A stretch of 64,000 nucleotides of DNA from Metarhizium brunneum (taxonomy: Eukaryota > Ascomycota > Sordariomycetes > Hypocreales > Clavicipitaceae). The translations under genes were made by a program, and so were the position numbers. The notes under the pieces were generated by a model. The model was not told the DNA's origin. It did not search any database and saw nothing but the letters and a program-made list of their open reading frames with translations. This document shows, in pieces, positions 53,001 through 61,370 of the stretch (position 1 is the stretch's first letter; the number at the start of each line of letters is the position of its first letter). Location of the stretch: contig NC_089423.1 of assembly GCF_013426205.1 (NCBI RefSeq), forward strand, positions 5,084,001 to 5,148,000, written 5' to 3'.

Positions 53001-53962
53001 TAATTATAGTATTTCTTTTCCTTTTTATTATTTTTCTTAGTAATATTAAGCTTTATTTATTTAGGGTTAAAAGTATGATTATAAGTAATAGGTTTATTAT
53101 ACTTTTTATGTTAATTAGCTTAATAACTCTTTCCTTTGGTAAGAATTTAGGTTCCCTTACCTTATTTTTTTTATATATATTATTAATATTATTTATTATT
53201 AATTTATATTATTATAATAATATAATCTAATAAGTTATTTAGTTTATTCTCTTTATAAAGTTTATTTTTAACTTCTTCTTTAAGCCCCTTATAAAAGGCT
53301 AATATAAAAGGTTTATCCTCCTAATTAAGCTAAGATATAAGTTATTTAAAGTAAGTAGTATAATCAGAGGCTAATCCTTTTTACTTAAGTTTATTAATAT
53401 AATATTTAATAGCTTTAGCTTTATTAACTATCTTAAAGGCTTTCTTAATAGCTTTTTTAAATTTATTATAACTTTTAAAAATAATATTAGTTTCTTCTTT
53501 ATGGTTATTTTTTTCCTTATTAAGGTAGTCCCTTATAATAGGTTTAAACTATATAAGTATTACTCCTATTATATATCTTCTTATATAAAGTACCTTAGTA
53601 AAGGATTCTTTTATTTTATTTAAGAATTATTAATAATAAGCCTTAAGTTAGGTAAGGAATCCTTAAAGTATACCTAGGGATTTATTATATAATCTTAATA
53701 TCTTAGGCCTAAGGATTTCTCTTAAGTCCTTTTTAATTATAATAGTAATTATAGCTTATTCTTATTATTCTTCTTTTATTTATTAGACCTATTCTTAAAA
53801 ATATATAATCTTAATAAGTATCTTATAAGTAAAGATAGTTATTAGTCCTTCTTAGGTTTTATTTAATCTAGATATAATAGTAGTCTTATATAGTGCTATA
53901 TTAATAGTTATTAGGTATTACTTAAAGTAATATAGTAATAGTCTAAATAAGAGCTTTTAACG

Positions 53963-54399
53963 TGTAATAGCTAAGGTTCCTAAGAGATAAACTAGTTATA
54001 GTTTATATTAATAAAGCTATTAAGGTAATTAATCTAAGTAGTTAAGTATTATATTTAATAATAAGTTATAAACCATAACTAAGTAATTAGAGTTAAAGAG
54101 TTATAAGTAAAGCTTATTTAATATAATAATTTATATTAAAAGCTAAGAAGTTAAAGTCTATTTATAAAGCAAATTTAAGGGTCCTTATATACTATGGTTA
54201 TTAGTTATTATAGAGGTAAGTATCCTTAATACTTACTTTTAAATACTAATAAGTATTATATATACTTACTTATAATAACTAAGTATCCTTCTTATTAATC
54301 CTATCATATTAACTAATATTCTATGGCCTGTTATGCCTATACTACCTAGCGGCTTTATACAGCCAGCCTAACTTGTAGCCTACATGCTAGGTCGTAATA
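53963..54399 (-). repeat. Copy B LTR (5' LTR in element orientation)
   Basis: 437 bp; starts TGTAATAGC and ends GTCGTAATA, directly followed by the duplicated GTTTA. Confidence 0.92.
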
Positions 54400-56439
54400 G
54401 TTTATCTATAACTATAAATATACTGTTATATTTTATATTAGTTATTAGTTCTTTTAATATTAGTAGCTTTATAATATGATTAAAAGCTATTAATTCCTAT
54501 GGTTATATTAATACTAGTAATAGTTATAATTCTTTATATAGCTTATATTATAAAGCCTTACTTTTTTTATATTATATGTATTTATTAATAATCTTTTTAA
54601 TTACTTTCTTAATTCCTAAGAAATTATATTATTATTATATCTTATTTAGTATTTTATAGATTCCTTAATATCTATAAACTAAGTGTTTATATATTTCTTT
54701 AATATATTCTTCTTATAAGTCTAGTAGTATCTAGATTTTTTCTTTATATATTAGTACTCCTCCTAGGTAATATATATATCTTATTAATATATCTCTAATA
54801 TATTAAATATTATTTATTACTTATTAGTATATTTTACTATATATTAGGTCTTCTTTTTATACTTTTAATATGATATTTAGTTATCTCTGTTAAAAATTAC
54901 TATTTTTATTAATCTTAAGGAGTTATTTTATTATTATAAATACTCTTATATTATAGTTACTTCTTTAACTTAAAGCGTCTACTTATTTGTTCTTAGATCC
55001 TTTTTAATAAATAATTTTATAGTTAAATTCTAAAAGATATTTAGCCTATTAAATTTATTATTTATTTAATTATTATATTATTATAAAATAAGAGATATTC
55101 TTATGATTAATATATACCTTAACTTTATATTTATTTCTTATGAGATAATATTTAAATTCCTTAAAAGCATTAATAATTACTAAGAATTCTTTATTATAAA
55201 TAAGGTAATTAAGTTTTACTTTATAAAGTTTCTTTAAGTAAAATATAATAAGGTATAATTTTTTATTATTATCTTTTTATTTAACTTATGCTCTTAAAGT
55301 AAAGTCTAATAAGTTAGTTTTTAATTCTGTTTCCTTTTTTAGGTTAAAGGTTCTTAAAATAGGTTTAAATATAATAAGTTCTTTAATCTTATTAAAGGTA
55401 TATTATGCCTTATTATTTTAATTCTACTACTTATCCTTCTTAGTAAGTTTATTTAAGGGTACTATGGTTTTATTATAGCTCTTAATAAACCTCTTATAAT
55501 AGTTTATAAAGCCCCTAAAGCTTTATATATCCTTAATATTCTTTAATATTAGCCAGTTCCTTATTACTTTTACTTTAGATTTTTTTATTTATATCTTATT
55601 TAATTATATTATATATCCTAAGAAGTCTACTTCTTATATATAAAATTTGCTTTTTACTAGTTCTACTAGTAACTTTACGTCTTATAGCACTTATAATACC
55701 TTATATATATGTCCTTTATAGTCTTTTAAGGTTTTTTAAGAAGATTAATATATTATCTAGATATATTACCATAAAATTATTTAAATATTTTTATAGTATA
55801 TTATTAATTATTTATTAAAATATTACTAGTATATTAATAAGCCTAAATAATATTACTAGGTATTTAAATAATCTAAACTTTATTTTAAAGGCTATTTTTT
55901 ATTTATAGCCTTTCTTTATTTAAATTAAATTATATACTCCCTTTAGGTCTAAAGTAATAAACTAATTTATTTTATATAATTAGTCCTATAGTTCTAATAT
56001 AAGTAATAATAGTATTTAATCCTTTATAGTAACTGCGTTTAATTACTAATAGTTTATTATTAACCGTAGTTTTCTGTTCTTTTTTAGAATAAATATAACT
56101 AGGTATTTAGCTTCTAATATAGATACTTTAATATAGCCTTTTACTAGTATTTTATTAATATATTCTTATAGTATCTTAAGTTCTTTTATGTTTAAGTTAT
56201 AAATCTTATAGAATATTATTAATTTTTTATTTATTAAGTTAATTTAATAATCTTATTAATTATGTTCTAATAGTCTGGTTTTTAATTCTTTTATAAATAA
56301 TTTTTTATATTTTTAGTATTTCTTAGGAATATTCTTAAGTTTTTTTTCTTTTATTATTAGGCTTTTATTATCTTTATTATTCTTATTTCTTTTTTTTTCT
56401 TTAAGTTTCTTATTTATATTTATAAGGTCTTTCCTTAAG
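54400..56439 (-). mobile_element. Gypsy copy A, middle part of pol, between copies B and C
   Basis: The degraded pol of copy A resumes exactly where it was cut at 46576 (equivalent to ~58540 of copy C). It runs to the position equivalent to ~60575, where copy C is inserted after CTTTCCTTAAG. The rest of copy A must lie beyond the window. Confidence 0.9.
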
Positions 56440-56875
56440 TGTAACGGCTAAGGTTCCCAAGGGATAAACTAGTCGTAGTTTATGTTGGCAGAGCCACTAG
56501 GGCAGTCAATCTGAGCAGTTGGGTGTTACGTTGGTAATAGGTCGTAGACCGTAACCAAGTGATCAGAGTCAAAGAGTTGTAAGCGAGGCTTATTCAATGT
56601 AATGATCTGTGTTGAAAGCTAAGGAGCTAGAGGCTATCTATGAAGCGAATTTGGGGGTCCCTATATACTACGGTTGCTAGTTATCGCGGAGGTGAGCATC
56701 CTCGATGCTCACTTCCAAACACTGGTGAGCGTTGTGCATGCTCACTTATAATAACTGAGCGTCCTTCCCATTGGTCCTGTCGTGCCGACCAATGTTCCGT
56801 GGCCCGTCATGCCTGTGCCGCCCGGCGGCTCCATGCAGCCGGCCCATCCTGCAGCCTACGTGCTGGGTCGTAACA
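56440..56875 (-). repeat. Copy C 3' LTR (436 bp)
   Basis: On the + strand it runs TGTAACGGC...GTCGTAACA, i.e. TG...CA ends in either orientation. In element orientation, a TATATA at 56662-56667 lies about 42 bases before the predicted transcript start near 56620. Two adjacent palindromes built on GTGAGC/GCTCAC lie at 56692-56712 and 56725-56745, in what would be U3. Confidence 0.95.
56611..56620 (-). promoter_or_regulatory. Predicted self-primer segment / R start in the LTR
   Basis: In element orientation this reads AGCTTTCAAC. It is perfectly complementary to the primer-binding site next to the 5' LTR (63804-63813). In Tf1-type elements the first bases of the transcript fold back onto such a site. 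The transcript start is inferred from this pairing, not seen. Confidence 0.65.
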
Positions 56876-56880
56876 CGATG

Positions 56881-56891
56881 TCCCCTCTCCC
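56881..56891 (-). other. Polypurine tract (plus-strand primer)
   Basis: In element orientation GGGAGAGGGGA lies five bases upstream of the 3' LTR, the expected position for the primer of second-strand synthesis. Confidence 0.8.
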
Positions 56892-57003
56892 ATGGTCTTG
56901 TCCTCAAGACCTAGGCCTTGTTTCATAAGTAGTTCCTCTGCCCTTTTCTTTTCGTTGGTAAGTTCCTCTTTCTTTTCATCCTTTGTGATGTCCTTCTGAC
57001 GCC

Positions 57004-57649
57004 ATGTCCAGTCGTACCGTCGTTCCTCGTACCCGAAAGCGAAAAGATCCCTCGTTGAAGGCTCCTTCTACCTTACGGAACGATCGCTTGGCTGATTCCA
57101 TTGAATCGTTTGGTTACGACGTCATGCCGTGTTCCTTTTGTTCCGCCCGTGGTCTTCGTTGCAAGATGATTGAGCGTTCCTCCAAGTGCGGGGAATGCGT
57201 GCGGCGGGGGCGTTCCTGTGATGCTTCTGGTGTCGCGATTAGCTCGCGTAGGTGTCCTTTTTGTGTGTCACTGTTTTTTGCTAATGAGTGTCCTTGTAGT
57301 TGGTCGCATTATTTCCGAATCGAAACGTTTGGATCAGGAGGAAGAGAGAGCGGAAGAGCAAATGCTCAAGGCTCAGGCTGAGTTGAATGAAGCGCTGGCC
57401 CGTCTAGCGCGACTGCGCCGCCAAAAGCGGCAGTTGGTTACCAAGGGTCAACAAATGACTCGCTTGGGTCTGCAATCGCTGGATGAGTTGGAGGAGGAGG
57501 AGCGTCGCGAATCCGAGGCTGTTATCGATGCGCAATCTCTAGGCGCTATTGACGTGTTGGATTGGAACGCTGTGTTTGGGGATGCCTTGTTGAATGCTGC
57601 TGGTGATACTGCCGTAATAGGTGCTGGCAATTCTTCAGGTGCTCCGTAG
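57004..57649 (+). CDS. Antisense element gene: Zn2Cys6-like cluster plus coiled coil, 197 aa, one intron
   Basis: This gene runs opposite to gag-pol, between the 3' LTR and pol. Exons 57004-57247 and 57300-57649 are joined by a 52-bp intron (GTAGGT, branch-like CTAAT near 57281, TAG) that keeps the frame through a split Leu codon. The N-terminus is basic (RTRKRKDP). Residues ~43-72 hold C-x2-C-x6-C-x8-C-x2-C-x6-C (CSFCSARGLRC ... CGECVRRGRSC), which fits the spacing of fungal Zn(II)2Cys6 DNA-binding clusters. Exon 2 begins a long heptad-patterned coiled coil (EEERAEEQMLKAQAELNEAL), then QSLDELEEEERRESE and a hydrophobic VLDWNAVFGDALL tail. The last 104 bases overlap the 3' end of pol. Similar Cys-cluster/coiled-coil frames recur in fungal Gypsy elements as I recall; function is unknown. 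A DNA-binding regulator is inference. Confidence 0.72.
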
Positions 57650-60600
57650 GTTCCCATGTGTTTTCCTCGTCTCCATAGCTTTTCCATTTAATGAGATATT
57701 GGCGTGTTTTGTTTCTTGTCCTCATGTCTAAGATCCGTTCTACTTCATATTCCGTTTCGTTCATGACTTCGATGTCTTCTTCTGCTGGTGCATTGTTTGG
57801 TGCTTTCTCAAGAAGTGAAATGTGTACTATAGGATGATTCCTCATAGTCTTTGGTAATGAAAGTTCGTAGTTGTTTGTCGATATTCTTTTCTTGATAGCG
57901 AATGGTCCTAATTTTTTGTAGTCCAATTTGTCGCTTGGTCGCGTTGTTTTGATGTTTCGTCGGAGTAGGTAGACCATGTCTCCCTCCCCAAAGATTGGTC
58001 CCTTCGATCTTTTACGATTATGGTATTGTGCCATTCTGTTTCGTACGAATTCCAATTCGTGTCGCATTTCTTCGTGCAATCTCTTCAGTTCATCTGCTTG
58101 CAGCATCGCTCGTTCTGCTTGCGGTCCTTCGCGCTGTGTTCGAAATACTTCGGGATTAAATCCGTAATTGGCGTAGGCTGGTGTTTGCTTTGTCGATTCT
58201 GATATCGAGCTATTGTAAGCCAATTGCGCTGTAGGTAACCATTTAACCCAATCGTCCTGTTGATGATTGATGTAACATCGTAGATACTGTTCAAGCGTCT
58301 GGTTCAATCTTTCCGTCTGTCCATCTGTCTGTGGATGGTATGCGGTGCTTAACTTGTGATTCGTTCCAAGTTGTGCCATAAGTGCTTGCCAAAACTTAGA
58401 AGTAAATGTACTTCCTCTGTCCGATATGATTTCTTCTGGCAGTCCATGGTTACTTGCTATTGTTCGTAAGAACACATATGCAAGTTCTTCTGCATTGCTT
58501 GCTTCTCTGTACGGTAAAAAGTATCCGTATTTTGTGAGTCTATCCGTGACCACGAATATGCTGTCATATTCCACGTTGGTCATTGGTTCTTTTGACATTG
58601 GTAGCTTCGTAATATGATCGAAAGCTATCGATTCCCATGGTCGTGTTGGTACTGGTAATGGTTGCAGTTCTCCGTATGGCTTATGTCGTGAAGCCTTACT
58701 TTTTCCGCATTGTATGCATTCGTTGACAACCTTTTCGACCATTTTCTTGATTCCTGAGAAATCGTATTGTCGTCGTATCTTATCCAGTGTCTTGCGGATT
58801 CCTTGATGTCCGTAGACTGGATGTTCATGCATTTCTTTGATGCATTCTTCTTGTAATTCTGGTGGTATCCAGATTTTCTCTCCATACATTGGTACTCCTC
58901 CTGGGTGGCATGTGCATCCCGTCGGTACGTCCCCAATGTGTTGTATATTGTCTGTTGCCCATTGGTGTATTTTGCCGTATACTGGGTCTTCTTTCTGTAC
59001 TTTCAATATGGCATTCAGTTGTTTCTGCTGGAAATTGCCATTTTTATTGATCTCAAGGAGTGGTCCTGTTGCTGTAGGTACTCCTGTATCGTAGTCGCTT
59101 CTTCGACTTAGAGCGTCTGCTCGTCCGTTCTCGGATCCTTTTCGATGGATGATTTCGTAGTCGAATTCTGAAAGATATTCGGCCCATCGAATTTGTCGTC
59201 CATTCAATTGTTGCGTCGTCGCAAAATGAGAGATGTTCTTATGATCGGTATACACCTTAACTTTGTGTTTGCTTCCCATGAGATAGTGTCTAAATTCCTT
59301 GAAAGCATTGATGATTGCTAGGAATTCTTTGTCGTAGATGGGGTAGTTGAGTTCTGCTCCATGAAGTTTCTTCGAGTAGAACGCAATAGGGTGTAGTTTT
59401 CCGTCATCGTCTCTTTGTCCAACTTGTGCTCCTAGAGCAAAGTCTGATGAGTCGGTTTCTAGTTCCGTTTCTTTTTCTGGGTCGAAGGTTCTCAAAACAG
59501 GTTCGGATGTGATGAGTTCTTTGATCTTGTCAAAGGCACATTGCGCCTCATCGTTCCAATTCCACTGCTTATCCTTCTTGGTGAGTTCATCCAAGGGTGC
59601 TGCGATTTCGCCGTAGCTCTTGATGAATCTCCTGTAATAGTTCGCAAAGCCTCTAAAGCTTTGTATGTCCTTGACATTCTTCGGTGTTGGCCAGTTCCTT
59701 ACTGCCTCAATCTTTGTCTTTTCCATTCGTATCTCGTTTGGTCGTATCGTGTGTCCTAGGAAGTCTACTTCCTGGGTATGGAATTTGCTTTTTGCTGGTT
59801 CCACTAGTAACTTCGCGTCTTGTAGCGCTTGTAGTACCTTGTGTACATGTCTTTTGTGGTCTTCCAGGGTTTTTGAGAAGATCAGTATATCGTCCAGATA
59901 CACTACCACAAAATTGTCCAAATATTTTCGTAGTACGCTGTTGATCATTCGTTGGAATGTCGCTGGTGCGTTGGTAAGCCCGAATGGCATTACCAGGTAT
60001 TCGAATAGTCCGAACTTCGTTCTAAAGGCTGTCTTCCATTCATGGCCTTTCTTTATTCGAATCAAATTGTATGCTCCCTTCAGGTCCAAAGCGGTGAACC
60101 AATTCATTCCGTGCAATCGGTCCCGTAGTTCCGATATTAGTGGCAACGGTGTTCGATCCTTCATGGTAATCGCGTTCAATCGCCGATAGTCCACTACTAA
60201 CCGCAGTTTCCCGTTTTTCTTTGGAACAAACATAACTGGGTATCCAGCTTCTGATGTGGATGCTCTGATGTAGCCTTTCGCTAACATCTCGTCGATGTAC
60301 TCCCGTAGTGTTTCGAGTTCTCTTGCGTTTAAGTTGTAAATCTTATGGAATGTTGTCGACTTTCCGTCTATCAATTCAATCTGATGATCCCATTGGCTGT
60401 GTTCTGGTAATCCGGTTTCTAATTCTTCTGCGAATAATTTTTCGTATTTCCGGTATTCCTTAGGGATATTCTTGAGTCTTTCTTCTTTCGTTATTGGGCT
60501 TTTGTCGTCTTTATCGTTCTCGTTCCTCTTTTCTCCTTCGAGTTTCTTGTTTGTGTTCGCGAGGTCTTTCCTTAAGGTGGCAATAACCTTTCGGATCTTG

Positions 60601-61370
60601 GCTTTTGTCTTCTTGTTGCTTATTGTTGTTCGTATCCCGGTTTGTAGCGCCGTCGAGGTCGTTACGGTGGATCCAATTGTTTTGACTGCTTTTCTGCCGC
60701 TTGTTTGTTGTCGTTGGTCCTTGGATAACTTGCTTGAAGGTTCTTTTTCTTCAGAACTCTGTTCATGAGCTAAGTTATGACGAAATTTCGTTCTTTCTTC
60801 CGAATTCTGCTGATTCTGTTGGCCTGAAGTCTCGTTCCACTTCAGTTGGCCTGTCCTCCAGTTGATCAGTGGGTTACTCTCCCATAACCATGGGTACCCT
60901 AACACTAGGTCGTGTTCCGATACGTCCATAACATCGAGTTGAATCACTTCTGAATGACTTTGAATCTGTACTTCGAGATGATCAGTCTCTTGGTTAATGA
61001 TTCCGTCATTATAGGCAAAAAGTTTTCCTTCGATATCAGTTAACTCGTATGGTGCCTCTTTGTGTTTCCACGGTAGTTGGTAACGATTCACAACTCTGGG
61101 TGAGATATAGTTGCCCATCGCGCCACTGTCCACAAGTATGCGAACGCGATGTCCCATGACTTCGGCGTCTAATACCATTTTGTCGCTTCGTCCGTTCTGG
61201 GTTGCGTTGAGGGTCATTAGCGTCTTTCTTTTCATGCCAGCCTGTAGCCCTTTTACAGATGGCGTGCCTCGTTTTTTGAGTTTTCCGGAATAGATTCTTC
61301 TGCGATTTGTCGTTTCATTTCTTGGTACCATTCTGTAGGTCCAGTTCCGTTTTGCGGGTGCTTGAAGCAA
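57546..61370 (-). CDS. pol: Pol polyprotein (PR-RT-RNase H-IN-chromodomain), expressed by -1 frameshift from gag
   Basis: This is the pol open frame of copy C, 1274 codons, ending at TAA-type stop 57548-57546. It lies in the -1 frame relative to gag and is entered at the slip site 61277-61271, so residues upstream of KKRGTPSVKG are probably not translated in this frame. The protease has DSG (residues 81-83). Reverse transcriptase has PVMFVPKKNGKLRLVVDYRR, FRTKFGLFEYLVMPFGLTNA and YLDD (near 59900). RNase H has ETDSSDFALGAQV and YTDHKN. Integrase has the HHCC zinc domain (H-x-H-PVYGH ... CIQCGKSK) and a DDE core (FDHITKLP, IISDRGSTF, TDGQTERLNQTLE). A GPY-type region is followed by a chromodomain (QYLIKWKSYGDEENTWEP). 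All catalytic residues are present, so the element looks competent. Confidence 0.97.
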   Translation of the reverse strand: MLQAPAKRNWTYRMVPRNETTNRRRIYSGKLKKRGTPSVKGLQAGMKRKTLMTLNATQNGRSDKMVLDAEVMGHRVRILVDSGAMGNYISPRVVNRYQLPWKHKEAPYELTDIEGKLFAYNDGIINQETDHLEVQIQSHSEVIQLDVMDVSEHDLVLGYPWLWESNPLINWRTGQLKWNETSGQQNQQNSEERTKFRHNLAHEQSSEEKEPSSKLSKDQRQQTSGRKAVKTIGSTVTTSTALQTGIRTTISNKKTKAKIRKVIATLRKDLANTNKKLEGEKRNENDKDDKSPITKEERLKNIPKEYRKYEKLFAEELETGLPEHSQWDHQIELIDGKSTTFHKIYNLNARELETLREYIDEMLAKGYIRASTSEAGYPVMFVPKKNGKLRLVVDYRRLNAITMKDRTPLPLISELRDRLHGMNWFTALDLKGAYNLIRIKKGHEWKTAFRTKFGLFEYLVMPFGLTNAPATFQRMINSVLRKYLDNFVVVYLDDILIFSKTLEDHKRHVHKVLQALQDAKLLVEPAKSKFHTQEVDFLGHTIRPNEIRMEKTKIEAVRNWPTPKNVKDIQSFRGFANYYRRFIKSYGEIAAPLDELTKKDKQWNWNDEAQCAFDKIKELITSEPVLRTFDPEKETELETDSSDFALGAQVGQRDDDGKLHPIAFYSKKLHGAELNYPIYDKEFLAIINAFKEFRHYLMGSKHKVKVYTDHKNISHFATTQQLNGRQIRWAEYLSEFDYEIIHRKGSENGRADALSRRSDYDTGVPTATGPLLEINKNGNFQQKQLNAILKVQKEDPVYGKIHQWATDNIQHIGDVPTGCTCHPGGVPMYGEKIWIPPELQEECIKEMHEHPVYGHQGIRKTLDKIRRQYDFSGIKKMVEKVVNECIQCGKSKASRHKPYGELQPLPVPTRPWESIAFDHITKLPMSKEPMTNVEYDSIFVVTDRLTKYGYFLPYREASNAEELAYVFLRTIASNHGLPEEIISDRGSTFTSKFWQALMAQLGTNHKLSTAYHPQTDGQTERLNQTLEQYLRCYINHQQDDWVKWLPTAQLAYNSSISESTKQTPAYANYGFNPEVFRTQREGPQAERAMLQADELKRLHEEMRHELEFVRNRMAQYHNRKRSKGPIFGEGDMVYLLRRNIKTTRPSDKLDYKKLGPFAIKKRISTNNYELSLPKTMRNHPIVHISLLEKAPNNAPAEEDIEVMNETEYEVERILDMRTRNKTRQYLIKWKSYGDEENTWEPTEHLKNCQHLLRQYHQQHSTRHPQTQRSNPTRQ
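61236..61263 (-). promoter_or_regulatory. Frameshift-stimulating stem-loop
   Basis: In element orientation the sequence starts seven bases after the slip site. GCCA pairs with TGGC and CTGTA with TACAG around the loop AAAGGGC, with a small internal loop. Spacer length and position are typical of -1 frameshift stimulators. A pseudoknot was not worked out. Confidence 0.65.

Larger units (their letters stand above)
46577..54399 (-). mobile_element. Gypsy copy B: full-length, RIP-mutated, nested in copy A, TSD GTTTA
   Basis: This is a complete 7.8 kb copy with LTRs 46577-47013 and 53963-54399 (437 bp each). GTTTA precedes it (46572-46576) and follows it (54400-54404), and the flanks join to a continuous copy-A pol. 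The antisense gene, pol and gag can all be traced against copy C in the same order. The antisense gene's start codon is ATA and its Zn-cluster cysteines are changed, so it is dead. Confidence 0.93.
21830..56439. repeat. 34.6 kb AT-rich block of RIP-degraded repeats
   Basis: From ~21830 the sequence becomes almost pure A and T, dominated by TpA steps, and stays so up to the junction with the intact retrotransposon. Aligning by eye against intact copy C shows that differences in copies A, B, D and E are overwhelmingly C-to-T and G-to-A, the signature of repeat-induced point mutation. There is no intact gene in the block. Its internal layout is itemised in the following entries. The block continues past the window, because copy A has no right end here. 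Confidence 0.93.

Noticed and set aside
22021..56439. CRISPR array or satellite in the AT-rich block
   Set aside because: The repeated words are low-complexity AT by-products or recognisable transposon copies; there are no regular spacers. The only true tandem array is the two-unit duplication at 37305.
21830..56439. Centromere
   Set aside because: Large AT-rich RIP blocks can be centromeric in these fungi, but nothing in the sequence separates that from an ordinary dispersed heterochromatin island. CENP-A ChIP or Hi-C would decide.
56876..57003. tRNA or other small RNA gene between the LTR and the antisense gene
   Set aside because: The stretch is pyrimidine-rich on the + strand, and is explained by the polypurine tract and a probable promoter for the antisense gene. 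No cloverleaf could be drawn.
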